A stretch of DNA of 38,955 nt from JADHUC01 sp964617665 (GTDB taxonomy: Bacteria > Planctomycetota > Planctomycetia > Pirellulales > Pirellulaceae): NCBI GenBank assembly GCA_964617665.1, contig CAZUAH010000074.1, forward strand, positions 1-38,955. Direction: 5' to 3'. The notes beneath the pieces were generated by a model. It had not been told where the DNA came from. It ran no database searches and saw nothing but the letters and a program-made list of their open reading frames with translations. Made by a program: the position numbers and the translations under genes. Below, one piece after another: positions 1 to 8,434 of the stretch (position 1 is its first letter; each line of letters begins with the position of its first letter).

Positions 1-343
1 TGTATCCCTCTTTCGCGAATCGGAGTGCCTCCAGATGGACCTTGGTGACCAGCGGACAAGTGGCGTCGATGGCGTTCAAGCGTCGGTTGCGCGCGATTCG
101 CCGTACTTCGGGCGCCACGCCATGGGCCGAAAACAGCAGATTCGAACCCTCGGGCACTTCAGCCAGATCGTCCACGAAAATCGCCCCTTTGCCGCGAAAA
201 GACTCCACGACGAACTTGTTGTGGACAATCTCGTGATATACGTACACAGGCGTGCCCAAAGTCTTGATGGCTAGGTCCAGGCTCTGGATGGCCATGTTAA
301 CGCCGGCGCAAAAGCCGCGAGGCGCTGCGAGAATGACTTTCAT
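1..343 (-). CDS. ispH: 4-hydroxy-3-methylbut-2-enyl diphosphate reductase (IspH/LytB), N-terminal part
   Basis: IspH carries out the last step of the MEP isoprenoid pathway, reducing HMBPP to IPP and DMAPP with a [4Fe-4S] cluster in the cytoplasm. The complement of the first 343 bases reads as 114 residues from an ATG at 343 and runs off the window's left edge. The start has the family signature GFCAGV with Cys12. It is followed by HEIVHNK (His41), SAHGV (His74) and DATCPLV (Cys96). These match the positions of two of the three cluster cysteines and the two substrate histidines of the E. coli enzyme. The third cysteine and the rest of the protein lie outside the window. An AAAGACGG stretch just upstream of the ATG may be the ribosome-binding site. 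The gene is divergent from the next one, so the roughly 250 bases between them should hold both promoters. Confidence 0.95.
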   Translation of the reverse strand, partial: MKVILAAPRGFCAGVNMAIQSLDLAIKTLGTPVYVYHEIVHNKFVVESFRGKGAIFVDDLAEVPEGSNLLFSAHGVAPEVRRIARNRRLNAIDATCPLVTKVHLEALRFAKEGY

Positions 344-590
344 TACCGTCTTTCTGCTTCGACGGGAGTTGGAGATGATTCATCAGGATCATTATTGCAC
401 AAACTGACACGCTTGGCACATGCGACGCTAGCGGTGAGACGACGAGAAGTATTGAGTCGAGGCCATCTTTCGCGTACTATCCCCCATCTTTTCTCGGAAC
501 ACGCTAGCAGCAAAGTGGGCGGTGTCCCCACAGGCACGACGCCAGTAATCGCCACATCCTGTCGCTTCGCAAGCTGCCTGGATTTGAGAG

Positions 591-1079
591 ATGCTCGATT
601 TCGAAGTCCAACGTTGCACTCGCCGATGCGCGGAAACGGATCGGGAGTTTCAGCCAGGCGAAACGTTTCACTCGGTCTTGGTTGCCGAGGGTTCGGAGGT
701 TGTGCGCCACGACTACTGCGAAGATGCCTGGGAGGGGCCTCCGGACGACGCCATCGGCTGCTGGAAATCTCAGATGGCCGAACCGAATGCGAAGAAGGTG
801 AACTGGGCGCCGAATGACGTCATGCTGCACTACTTCCAACAGTTGGAAGGACAAGCCGACAAAGAGGACGTGCGTTACATCTTGACATTGCTGATGATTC
901 GTCGGCGTATTCTCCGCTTGGAGGAGACAGAAACCGACGAATCGGGCCAAGAGTTGCTGATTGTCTTCTGCGGACGCAACGAGACCGAGTACCGCGTACC
1001 GGTTGTGTCGCCGGACGATCAGCGATCAAACGAAATCCAGGAAGAACTGGCTCAACTGCTTTTTGCTGACGCAGGCTGA
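591..1079 (+). CDS. Conserved small protein with cysteine pair, function unknown
   Basis: This 162-residue soluble protein has no signal peptide or membrane segment. Its N-terminus carries a CxxxC pair (Cys9, Cys13), then a REFQPGETFHSVL stretch and a DYCEDAW stretch (Cys43). That arrangement resembles a small metal-binding or zinc-ribbon-like fold. The second half is helical and charged. I recognise the general pattern from uncharacterised planctomycete proteins but cannot attach a function. The ATG at 591 follows GAGAG, a weak ribosome-binding site. The stop is 12 bases before the duplicated element at 1092-1225, and the lipoprotein gene follows. The two genes would have been about 25 bases apart before that duplication, so they were probably cotranscribed. 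Confidence 0.75.
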   Translation: MLDFEVQRCTRRCAETDREFQPGETFHSVLVAEGSEVVRHDYCEDAWEGPPDDAIGCWKSQMAEPNAKKVNWAPNDVMLHYFQQLEGQADKEDVRYILTLLMIRRRILRLEETETDESGQELLIVFCGRNETEYRVPVVSPDDQRSNEIQEELAQLLFADAG

Positions 1080-1091
1080 ACCCCGTTAGGA

Positions 1092-1225
1092 TGAGGATGC
1101 TGATTTGACACGCTACTGCAGTTCGGCGCGGGTCTCCCGACCCCGCTGGAACGCGGACCTTGGAAGTGGCTCGGTCGGGAGACCGGCCACAACACGTGAT
1201 TCAGTGAGGATGCTGATTTGACACG
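1092..1225. repeat. Palindromic element flanked by a 21-bp direct repeat
   Basis: The same 21 bases occur at 1092-1112 and 1205-1225 (beginning TGAGGATGCTG, ending TTGACACG). The 92 bases between them contain a perfect 12-bp inverted repeat: GGTCTCCCGACC at 1131-1142 and GGTCGGGAGACC at 1173-1184. A small CCGC/GCGG hairpin lies inside the left part. A second, self-contained hairpin, GTGGC-TC-GGTC/GACC-G-GCCAC, lies at 1166-1190. The right copy of the direct repeat contains the ribosome-binding site and TTG start of the lipoprotein gene, so the event copied that start region. The structure fits a small REP/MITE-like sequence that arrived with, or caused, a local duplication. No transposase is present. 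Confidence 0.8.
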
Positions 1226-2192
1226 ACGCGCACCAGCCTACCTCTTGATCGCGCTGCTACTGTTTGTGGCCTGCGGGGCAACTTGCCCAAAGCACAATCG
1301 ATGGACCCAACCGGTGCCGGTAGCCTTTCCGAGCCCGCCCTCGCTCGAAGAAGTGATCCGCGTTGTCAATACGAACAGCCTGGCGATTCAGCAGTTGCAG
1401 ACCGACAACGCGAAGTTGTCGGCGCAAGGAATGCTGGGACTGCGAGCCGACATTGCGATGGAGCGTCCTCGCAATTTGCGTCTACGAGCCCACTTCACTG
1501 GCCTCGGACAAGTCTTGGATCTGGGCAGTAACCATGATGTGTTTTGGGCACTTGTGGACTTGCCTCAGATCGCAACGAACATTCCCCGCGGAATCTACCA
1601 CGCCCGCCATGACCAATACCGTAGAAGCGCCGCTCGCCAACTCATACCCATCGAACCGAATTGGTTGATCGACGCGTTCGGCTTGGCGTACCTGGATCCG
1701 TCACATGTACACGAAGGGCCTTATGCTCGTGGTCCGGAGCAATTGGTGATTCGTTCGCGAGTCCCATCGCCCGACGGCGATTTGCTGAAGATCACCGTAG
1801 TCCATGCGAATTACGGTTGGGTGCTGGAACAGCATTTGTACGATGCCCGGTCGCAACTCATCGGTTCCGTGCTCGCTTCGAATCACCGTCCTTATCAAGT
1901 GCCCGGTGTTACACTACCACATCGCATCCAAATACAACTGCCTCCGCCAGCTCAGCCGTTGCTGATCGACGTGGAAAGCTGGGCCATCAACCAGCCATCC
2001 GCCAACCCGGCTCAACTGTGGGCAATGCCAACCTACGAGGGATATCCGCGGTTCGATCTAGCAGGCCCTCAGGGGCACCCGCAAAACCCCAGTCCGCCTC
2101 CAAACCAGCCCCCGCCACCTAACCGCCTCGCCCCCGGCTATCCCGTGACCGGTTACCGTCCTCAATACCGAGGCTATTCGCAGCGGAGGTAG
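1218..2192 (+). CDS. Putative lipoprotein with LolA/outer-membrane-carrier-like character, function uncertain
   Basis: The 324-residue product starts with a short basic segment and a hydrophobic stretch (about residues 8-18). It then has FVAC, an imperfect lipobox with Cys19 as the likely lipidated residue. Exported location is therefore likely, and lipid anchoring is plausible but not certain. The central 250 residues show alternating strands with pairs such as LRLRAHFTGLGQVLDLGSN and a conserved-looking PNWLIDAFGL segment. This is loosely like planctomycete proteins related to LolA/LolB lipoprotein carriers, but I cannot confirm the family. The last 45 residues are rich in proline, glycine and tyrosine and are probably unstructured. 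The start is TTG at 1218, supported by GAGGA at 1206-1210. The same ribosome-binding site and TTG exist 113 bases upstream, where the reading frame stops after about 37 codons. Confidence 0.7.
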   Translation: MTRRAPAYLLIALLLFVACGATCPKHNRWTQPVPVAFPSPPSLEEVIRVVNTNSLAIQQLQTDNAKLSAQGMLGLRADIAMERPRNLRLRAHFTGLGQVLDLGSNHDVFWALVDLPQIATNIPRGIYHARHDQYRRSAARQLIPIEPNWLIDAFGLAYLDPSHVHEGPYARGPEQLVIRSRVPSPDGDLLKITVVHANYGWVLEQHLYDARSQLIGSVLASNHRPYQVPGVTLPHRIQIQLPPPAQPLLIDVESWAINQPSANPAQLWAMPTYEGYPRFDLAGPQGHPQNPSPPPNQPPPPNRLAPGYPVTGYRPQYRGYSQRR

Positions 2193-2351
2193 TGTGTGCT
2201 GCGCGTAGCGGTTTTTCCGGTCAAACCGTAGTCTCATCACTAGACACAACTTCGCTCTTGCACCTACCGACGACGGCACGCTAGTCAGCAAAGACACTGG
2301 ACGGCATAATAGACTGATTGGCCAACATTGTTGCCTATCACACGTCCTCAC

Positions 2352-3329
2352 ATGCTGTCAAACGTTCATATCTTCTGCTTTGCGGCCAGCTATGCTGTAG
2401 CTCTTATCCTGGAGATATCCAGGCTATTCTTCCGCGCGCCGGTTCGCATCATTGTGACGATGGGATTCTCGGCCGCAGGTCTTCTGGCACATACCATTTT
2501 CGTGGTGATGCGTGCCACGCCGAATCCTGAGCAGCCGCCGCCGCTTTCAAGCTGGTTCGACTGGTTGCTGCTGGTCGCCTGGGGCGTCGCCGTCATGTAC
2601 CTGGGAACGATGCTACGCAGACCACAGGCCGCTATCGGCATCTTCACGCTGCCGGTTGTGCTGCTGTTGATTGGCGTGGCATCGTTGTTCAGCCGTGTTG
2701 ACCCATTTCCACGTGACCAAGCACTTTACGTTTGGGGAATGGTTCACGGGATAGCGCTGCTGTTGGGTGCTGTAGCTGTCATGATCGGAATGGTGGCCGG
2801 CACCATGTACTTGGTGCAATCCTATCGCTTGAAGCACAAGTTGCCGCCACGCCAGGGGCTGCGGTTGCCCAGTCTTGAATGGCTGCAGGGCGTGAACCGG
2901 CAGTCGTTGGTGGCCTCATCGTGCCTCTTGGCTGCTGGTCTGTTGGCCGGTGTTGCACTCAATCTAGTTCAGCAACCCGTGAGCATGCCGTGGACTGATC
3001 CCGTTGTTTGGACTTCCGGTGGCCTGTTTCTTTGGCTCGTGGTAGTCGTGCTTTTCGAATCGCTGTACAAGCCTGCTCAGCAGGGCCGCAAAGTTGCCTA
3101 TTTGACGCTAGCCAGTTTCGTATTTCTCGGTTTGGTACTGGGCATCGTTCTGTTTGGCCCGTCCGAGCATGCCACATCGGGTCTGCTGAAGTGGGGCGAC
3201 GAAGGCCGCCTATTCTCATATAGATCCCAAGGGATCGAGGAGGCATCGGGATCTCGCGTCACTCCGCCATCTCCGCCGTTGCCTGAGACCAATCGGACGG
3301 CTGGAGTACCGGATGGAGGCGTGCAATGA
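2352..3329 (+). CDS. CcsA/HemX-family integral membrane protein (cytochrome c assembly type)
   Basis: This is a membrane protein of 325 residues with about eight hydrophobic segments. The segment VWGMVHGIALLLG, followed by a run ending MYLVQ and a basic YRLKHK stretch, is typical of the CcsA/HemX (CytC_asm) domain. So is WTDPVVWTSGGLFLWLVVVV. In that family the histidines bind or pass heme across the membrane. A proline- and serine-rich tail of about 40 residues follows the last membrane helix. Its stop overlaps the start of hemA by four bases (ATGA), which indicates translational coupling. Neighbouring HemX proteins are known to modulate glutamyl-tRNA reductase levels in some bacteria, so a heme-related role is likely. 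I chose ATG at 2352. An in-frame TTG at 2328 is possible, but neither has a clear ribosome-binding site. Confidence 0.82.
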   Translation: MLSNVHIFCFAASYAVALILEISRLFFRAPVRIIVTMGFSAAGLLAHTIFVVMRATPNPEQPPPLSSWFDWLLLVAWGVAVMYLGTMLRRPQAAIGIFTLPVVLLLIGVASLFSRVDPFPRDQALYVWGMVHGIALLLGAVAVMIGMVAGTMYLVQSYRLKHKLPPRQGLRLPSLEWLQGVNRQSLVASSCLLAAGLLAGVALNLVQQPVSMPWTDPVVWTSGGLFLWLVVVVLFESLYKPAQQGRKVAYLTLASFVFLGLVLGIVLFGPSEHATSGLLKWGDEGRLFSYRSQGIEEASGSRVTPPSPPLPETNRTAGVPDGGVQ

Positions 3330-4600
3330 AGTTGCAGGTGGTCGGCTGTAGCCATCGCAACGCGCCGATTGAAGTGCGCGAGCGACTTGCGTTCTCACCC
3401 GAGCAAGTGCGAGCGGCATTGGTCAGGCTTCACGAGCGATTTCCAGAGTCCGAGTCGGTGCTGGTCTCTACCTGCAACCGGGTCGAAGTCTACACGGCTG
3501 CGGAAGAACCGGCGACCTGTCCGACGCATCATCAGGTTGTAGATTTCCTCGCGGAATTCCACGGCCTGGAACCGGATGAGATTTTCGACATCTTGTTCGA
3601 ACGTTCCGGCGAAGACACGGTTCGTCATCTGTTTACGGTCGCCTCAAGCCTGGACAGCATGGTTGTTGGCGAGGCACAAATTCTGGGGCAAGTCAAACAG
3701 GCATACGAGGCGGCGTGCGAAGCGGACAACGCAGGCCCGTTGACCAACGCGGCCTTCCAGGCCGCTATACATGTGGCCAAACGCGTGGCGAACGAAACGG
3801 CAATCAACGAGCGGCGAGTGAGCATTCCCAGCGTCGCCGTTGCGGATTTCGCCAGCCAGATATTTGAACGCTTTGACGACAAACGAGTTTTGGTGATCGG
3901 CGCCGGCGAAACGGGCGAAGAAACACTGCGCTACCTGATGGACGAGGGGGCTCGCGACATCACAGTGGTGAATCGCAGCCCAGAACGAGCCCGCGATTTG
4001 GCTGCCCGCGTGGGCGGCGTCGCTCGACCTTGGGAAGATTTGTCTGATGCGATGGTGCAAGCCGATTTGGTGATTAGTACCACCGGTGCGGGCGAGGCGG
4101 TCGTCACAACCGACGACTTCCGTCACGTCCATCAATCGCGCAACCAACGCCCCTTATTTGTACTTGACCTTGCCGTGCCGCGTGATTTCGATCCAACGAT
4201 TGGAGAATTCCTCGGCGTGTACTTGTACTCAATCGACGATTTACAGAAGGCTTGCGAAGCGAACCGACGAGCGCGGGAGAAAGAGTGGCCGAAAGCCGAG
4301 AGGATCATCGAATCCGAGACATCCCGTTTCATGGCCGATTTGCACCATCGAGCCACCGGACCGGCGATCAGGCGACTCAAGGCTCGTGCCGATCGCCTGA
4401 AAGATGCCGAACTACGGAGGCTGCATAACAAGCTCGGCGAACTGGATGAACGAACGCGTGATGAAGTTGAACGATCGTTCGATCGACTGGTAAACAAACT
4501 ATTGCATCCACCACTGGAATCACTTCGTGACGAAGCCCAAAGCGGCTCGCCCCACGGGTTACTCGACGCACTAAAACGACTTTTCCAACTCAAAGACTAG
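3326..4600 (+). CDS. hemA: Glutamyl-tRNA reductase
   Basis: HemA reduces glutamyl-tRNA(Glu) to glutamate-1-semialdehyde with NADPH, the first committed step of tetrapyrrole synthesis by the C5 pathway. The 424 residues fit the family length. The catalytic-domain signature GCSHRNAPIEVRERLAF begins at residue 7. The nucleophile is Cys50 in VSTCNRVE, the same position as in the E. coli enzyme. DSMVVGEAQILGQVKQAY marks the glutamyl-binding region. The NADPH site VLVIGAGETGE lies near residue 190, and the C-terminal 100 residues form the charged helical dimerisation domain. The gene overlaps the upstream CcsA/HemX-like gene by ATGA, so the two form an operon. No hemC or hemD follows in this window. 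Confidence 0.96.
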   Translation: MKLQVVGCSHRNAPIEVRERLAFSPEQVRAALVRLHERFPESESVLVSTCNRVEVYTAAEEPATCPTHHQVVDFLAEFHGLEPDEIFDILFERSGEDTVRHLFTVASSLDSMVVGEAQILGQVKQAYEAACEADNAGPLTNAAFQAAIHVAKRVANETAINERRVSIPSVAVADFASQIFERFDDKRVLVIGAGETGEETLRYLMDEGARDITVVNRSPERARDLAARVGGVARPWEDLSDAMVQADLVISTTGAGEAVVTTDDFRHVHQSRNQRPLFVLDLAVPRDFDPTIGEFLGVYLYSIDDLQKACEANRRAREKEWPKAERIIESETSRFMADLHHRATGPAIRRLKARADRLKDAELRRLHNKLGELDERTRDEVERSFDRLVNKLLHPPLESLRDEAQSGSPHGLLDALKRLFQLKD

Positions 4601-4645
4601 CTGGGCCGCAGTTCCAGCCAGCTACAAACTTGACAGAGCCAGACT

Positions 4646-5632
4646 ATGAAACACGTCCTAATTACTGGCGGTGCCGGCTTCATCGGTTCGCATTTGACCG
4701 AAGCGGTTTTGGATCGCGGCGACCGTGTGACTGTCGTCGATGACGAGTCGACTGGTTCCTACGAGAATCTGGCCGCGGTTTGCGACCACACGAATCTAGA
4801 GTACATTCGCGGCGACATAGGCGATCCGGATTTGGTGGATCAAGTCGCCTCCAAAGCTGACGAGGTCTACCATCTAGCCGCCGCCGTAGGTGTTGCACTG
4901 ATTGCTCGCCAACCCATGGAGACAATCCAGCGAAATATTCATCCCACGGAGCTTCTGTTGGAACTTCTCGTGAAACGCTGGACCGCAGGCGAAAAGGTGA
5001 GGTTCTTTCTAGCCAGTACCAGCGAAGTTTACGGCAAGAATCCCAAGGAGGATTGGACGGAAGAAGAGGATCTCGTCTTTGGTTCGACAACGAAGGCTCG
5101 CTGGTCGTACGGCGCATCCAAGGCAATCGACGAATTCTTAGCGCTTGCGTGTCATCGGGAATACGACCTGCCGGTGGTTGTCGGTCGTTTCTTCAACGTC
5201 GTTGGGCCACGTCAGTCGGGTGCTTATGGCATGGTACTGCCGCGGTTCGTCGACGCAGCCTTGGCAGGTGACCCGGTCATCGTCCATGACGACGGCGAGC
5301 AGATTAGGTGCTTTGCTCACGTCAGCGATGTGATCAATCCGGTGCTCGAATTGATGCACGAAGACGCGGCTCTGGGCCGAGTATTCAATATCGGCAGCGA
5401 CCAACCGATCTCGATCCTGGATCTGGCTCGCAAAGTTGTCGCTGCCGCCGCATCCGGCTCACCGATCCAGTTCCAAAGCTACGCCGACGCCTATGACAAA
5501 GACTTCGAGGACGTTCGACGGCGTGTTCCGGACCTGACCCGCCTCCGCGGAGCCATCTCGCATCGCAAACGAAGCGATCTGGATGCAACCATCCGTGCCG
5601 TGATCGAGTGGAAGCGGTCCGGCGGCAAGTGA
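4646..5632 (+). CDS. NAD-dependent sugar-nucleotide epimerase/dehydratase
   Basis: This extended short-chain dehydrogenase (328 residues) is of the UDP-glucose epimerase/UDP-glucuronate decarboxylase kind. The Rossmann signature GGAGFIGSHL occupies residues 8-17, and VVDDES near 31 is the expected acidic end of the second strand. STSEVYG (124-130) and YGASK (Tyr155, Lys159) form the catalytic triad. GRFFNVVGPRQ and the later FAHVSDV are substrate-domain motifs of nucleotide-sugar enzymes. The exact sugar cannot be read from sequence. UDP-glucuronate decarboxylase or UDP-glucose 4-epimerase are the likeliest, and the product probably feeds surface polysaccharide synthesis. It starts 45 bases after hemA on the same strand and may be cotranscribed. 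It ends facing the minus-strand acetyltransferase. Confidence 0.9.
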   Translation: MKHVLITGGAGFIGSHLTEAVLDRGDRVTVVDDESTGSYENLAAVCDHTNLEYIRGDIGDPDLVDQVASKADEVYHLAAAVGVALIARQPMETIQRNIHPTELLLELLVKRWTAGEKVRFFLASTSEVYGKNPKEDWTEEEDLVFGSTTKARWSYGASKAIDEFLALACHREYDLPVVVGRFFNVVGPRQSGAYGMVLPRFVDAALAGDPVIVHDDGEQIRCFAHVSDVINPVLELMHEDAALGRVFNIGSDQPISILDLARKVVAAAASGSPIQFQSYADAYDKDFEDVRRRVPDLTRLRGAISHRKRSDLDATIRAVIEWKRSGGK

Positions 5633-5682
5633 TTTGATGCGTCGTAGAATCGGTCGGGAAGCCGAATTTCCTCGTGCTCACT

Positions 5683-6666
5683 TCACGCGGTGATGCCGCC
5701 AAGTAGCTTTGACAGAACCGATCGTCGGTGCTGTTCGTTGAATCTCGCAGAAGCATAGACGGATACTGCCGGGTCATTGTGGGCATCGACTCCAAGGACC
5801 ATTTGCACTCGCCCCATTTTTCGTGCCATTTTCATGGCGTGCGCGACGATTTGACGCCCCAATCCGTTTCCTCTGGCCTCGGGTACCAAGCCCATGTACA
5901 CCATCTCGCACCGATCCCGTTGCTTGTGGTCCGCCAGCAGCAGGCAGCCAACGTCGCAATCGTCAGACCGCACGAAACACCAATGGTCCGTGCCGGAGTC
6001 GCCCGTGTCAGCGTATCTCGCCAAGATGTCGCCCTGATGGCGGAGCCCGCTCAGCGCCGGAAAATCTAGCGTGTCGACAGAAGTTCGATTCAGCAACTCC
6101 AATAGATCTTGTCGACGCGAGACGTGATATGGCTCAAGTGAAAGCAACTGGTCCGTAGGTGGCGTCGAGTCGCGTCCAATTGTGCAGGCCATTACCAGCA
6201 TCTCGCCGACAAGTTGGTAGCCCGCGTGGTTGAGCAACTTGAACGACTTTGAATCGTCGCTTGGCAAGTACGCAAAGGCCGCGTGTACTTGTTCTCTGGC
6301 TAGGTGACCCTCGAGCGTTCTGAGAAGCACGCGCGCCGTTTCCTCTGATTCTGAGGCACAAATACGCGGCGGCGCAACTTCAGCAGTCCCGTCCGCCAGG
6401 ATTCGTCCCCACACAACGCCCACCGTCCGGTCGTCTCGTCGTGCTTCGAACAGACTCGATTGCGATTCGACAGCACAGGCCGCTGCCATCGCTTCGCACT
6501 CGGTTGGACGATCACCGTGAGGAGAGAACAAGAATCTCGCCACGTCGCCCCAGCGCTCTGGCGGAGGTTTCGAGATGGCCAATCCCGCGGGAATGTCTCT
6601 TTGCATGAGTGCGACAGGCCAGACGTTGTGGCGTTTGCGACGGATCGCCCGGCTCGAGTCCGTCAC
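5683..6666 (-). CDS. Two-domain GNAT-family N-acetyltransferase
   Basis: The protein has 327 residues with two acetyltransferase-like halves. The C-terminal half holds the acetyl-CoA signature: a strand ending MVYMGLVPEARGNGLG (the RxxGxG-type pyrophosphate loop), then a helix, then VDAHNDPAVSVYASARF. The N-terminal half keeps the fold pattern but has no clear acetyl-CoA loop and is probably non-catalytic. The same layout occurs in mycothiol synthase-like proteins, but there is no evidence here for that substrate. The predicted start is GTG at 6666, 23 bases after the LarA-family stop, so the two are likely one operon. An ATG 20 codons further in is the alternative start. The acceptor substrate is unknown. 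Confidence 0.85.
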   Translation of the reverse strand: MTDSSRAIRRKRHNVWPVALMQRDIPAGLAISKPPPERWGDVARFLFSPHGDRPTECEAMAAACAVESQSSLFEARRDDRTVGVVWGRILADGTAEVAPPRICASESEETARVLLRTLEGHLAREQVHAAFAYLPSDDSKSFKLLNHAGYQLVGEMLVMACTIGRDSTPPTDQLLSLEPYHVSRRQDLLELLNRTSVDTLDFPALSGLRHQGDILARYADTGDSGTDHWCFVRSDDCDVGCLLLADHKQRDRCEMVYMGLVPEARGNGLGRQIVAHAMKMARKMGRVQMVLGVDAHNDPAVSVYASARFNEQHRRSVLSKLLGGITA

Positions 6667-6688
6667 GACAGATGATTTGCCCTGAGCG

Positions 6689-7960
6689 TCAGCCTACTCT
6701 CGCTACGACGTACGGGCCTTTGGGAATCACGGCAATCTTGGCGTCGTCACCATACTCGGCAAGCGAATCCGATACTGCGGCCTCGACGCTTGGAGCGCTT
6801 TCCACGAACAACTGGTTCAACGTTCCAGCGGGCAAACCGTCCGTCACTACCTTCACTTTGGCCGTCCGGCAGACGCGAGCCATCTTTTCCAATTGCCACT
6901 GGTCCACAACGAAGTAAGTCTCGTTGTGGATTGCCTCGAAGAACGCCTCCAAGCTGGCGTGCTCCTTGAATAGGCTCTGAAACTCGCGGCTTCCTATCCC
7001 ATCCGTCATGCTCGCAGCCAGGATAATCGTTCCGCCTTCCTTCACGATGGGCAAGGCCGCCACCATCCCCTTGACCGACTGATAGAAGGTCGTGTCCAAC
7101 GGGTACCCCGCCGAACTGGTAACCACAATGTCAACGGGCTCGGAAACATTGTCCGTGACAATGCTGTCTACGAACTCGCATCCCTCCAAGAAGGCCTCCT
7201 CCATGTCGCCCGCCACGAATTTCAGCGGCCGACGCTCGGCATCAATGACGACGTTCACGATAAAATCACACCCGGCCTTCTTCGCGATCCAAGTGTTCTC
7301 TTCGTGTACGGGATTTCCGTCCAAGATTCCCGTATCCGCGTTGGGATGCTCCAGGAAACGAGGAGTGTGCCAGACCTTGATGGTCTCCATTGCTGCGATG
7401 CCGGGACAGATCAATTTGCGGCCTCCGGAGAAGCCGGCCATGAAATGGGGTTCGATCAGTCCGACGGTGATTCTCAGATCCGCGTTGACGTATCGGGAAT
7501 CCAGCCACATTGGCACGCCACGCGGGCTGTCGCCCAGATAGGTGTGCTCGTCTCGGTTTTGGCCGCGATGGTTTTCGATTCGATAGTTCTCCGCGATCCA
7601 TGGGCCAACCATCTCGACAAGTTCTTCGCCTTCGTTCGGCCGATGCAGGCCCGTTGCGACTAGGATCAAGATGCGATCGCGTGGGATTCCTGCGTCCTCC
7701 AGACTCTGCAGCACGGGGCGCAGGATCATCTCGTTGGGGACGGGCCTGGTAATGTCGCAAATCAGGATGCAGGCATCGCGCCGGCCTTTGGCCAACTCCT
7801 CCAGCGGCGGCGTACCGACTGGCTGAGACAGCGCGGCACGCAATGCATCATGTGGCGCGGAGATTGGTGCGACAGACTTGTAGGACAGTGTACCGACGAT
7901 CCGATCGTCCGGCAGATCGACTTCCAAGCCAGATCGACCGTAGTCCAAGCGTACACGCAT
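6689..7960 (-). CDS. LarA-family nickel-pincer racemase/epimerase
   Basis: LarA enzymes use a nickel-pincer nucleotide to racemise lactate or epimerise other 2-hydroxy acids. The 423 residues match the family length. CDITRP lies at 68-73. TGLHRP holds His106. EPHFMAGFSGGRKLICPG holds His172 and Lys182, and KVWHTP holds His198. These correspond, with a constant offset of two, to the catalytic histidines 108 and 174, the cofactor-linked Lys184 and the nickel ligand His200 of Lactobacillus plantarum LarA, so the protein looks catalytically complete. None of the cofactor-building genes larB, larC or larE is in the window. The substrate cannot be predicted, because many homologues act on acids other than lactate. 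The gene precedes the acetyltransferase in a likely two-gene operon. Confidence 0.88.
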   Translation of the reverse strand: MRVRLDYGRSGLEVDLPDDRIVGTLSYKSVAPISAPHDALRAALSQPVGTPPLEELAKGRRDACILICDITRPVPNEMILRPVLQSLEDAGIPRDRILILVATGLHRPNEGEELVEMVGPWIAENYRIENHRGQNRDEHTYLGDSPRGVPMWLDSRYVNADLRITVGLIEPHFMAGFSGGRKLICPGIAAMETIKVWHTPRFLEHPNADTGILDGNPVHEENTWIAKKAGCDFIVNVVIDAERRPLKFVAGDMEEAFLEGCEFVDSIVTDNVSEPVDIVVTSSAGYPLDTTFYQSVKGMVAALPIVKEGGTIILAASMTDGIGSREFQSLFKEHASLEAFFEAIHNETYFVVDQWQLEKMARVCRTAKVKVVTDGLPAGTLNQLFVESAPSVEAAVSDSLAEYGDDAKIAVIPKGPYVVARVG

Positions 7961-8100
7961 GAATGCCTACTCCCCCAACGCGATCGAATGATGGTCGGAA
8001 ACGGCTCCAGGGTAGAAGAAACGGCGCCAACGGAATCGCATGGCCCCCGCGTGCGGGGCGATTCTCACGCCCGCACGTCACTTGGCGAGAAGCAGATTCT

Positions 8101-8340
8101 CTATTCCCCCTCTGCCTTCACTTCTTCTCCTCCTTCTTCTCCTTCTTCTTCCAGCTTCTTGACCTTCTTCTTCTTCTTCAGCGACACCTTCTGCACACGC
8201 ACTTTCGGCAGTCCGTAGACAGAATCCCCCTCTTTCCAGCGGTCGGCGGCCTGTAGTCTAGCGAGGCGTTCTGCTCGCGTGAGCACATTGCGATTGCGGA
8301 TGGTACCGGTCCGCACTCTGAGTGTCTTGTCAAGGGTCAT
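8101..8340 (-). CDS. Small basic protein of the PVC-superphylum family
   Basis: The protein has 79 residues. The first 50 match a short, strongly conserved family of Planctomycetes, Verrucomicrobia and Chlamydiae known only as small basic protein. The recognisable parts are MTLDKTL, RNRNVLTRAERL, and a GDSVYGLPKVRVQKV segment. Residues 53-62 are almost all lysine. The last 17 residues are glycine and glutamate (EEEGEEGGEEVKAEGE), an acidic tail that reverses the charge. Nucleic-acid or ribosome association is often assumed from the composition but is not shown. It lies downstream of the porin on the same strand with about 120 bases between them. It is probably an independent, highly expressed gene. 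Confidence 0.82.
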   Translation of the reverse strand: MTLDKTLRVRTGTIRNRNVLTRAERLARLQAADRWKEGDSVYGLPKVRVQKVSLKKKKKVKKLEEEGEEGGEEVKAEGE

Positions 8341-8434
8341 CGGCTACAATCCTTCATTATCATCAATTGGCTGGTGTTCAGATTTGGTAGCCCCACAGTA
8401 TAGGTCGCCCGGCGCGGAATAACAACCGTACGAC

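Noticed and set aside
395..950. Long open frames around the ispH/hypothetical intergenic region
   Set aside because: They overlap the 591-1079 gene in other frames and have no recognisable product or start signal.
2209..2228. CGGTTT/AAACCG hairpin after the lipoprotein stop
   Set aside because: Six base pairs with no T-run is too weak to call a terminator.
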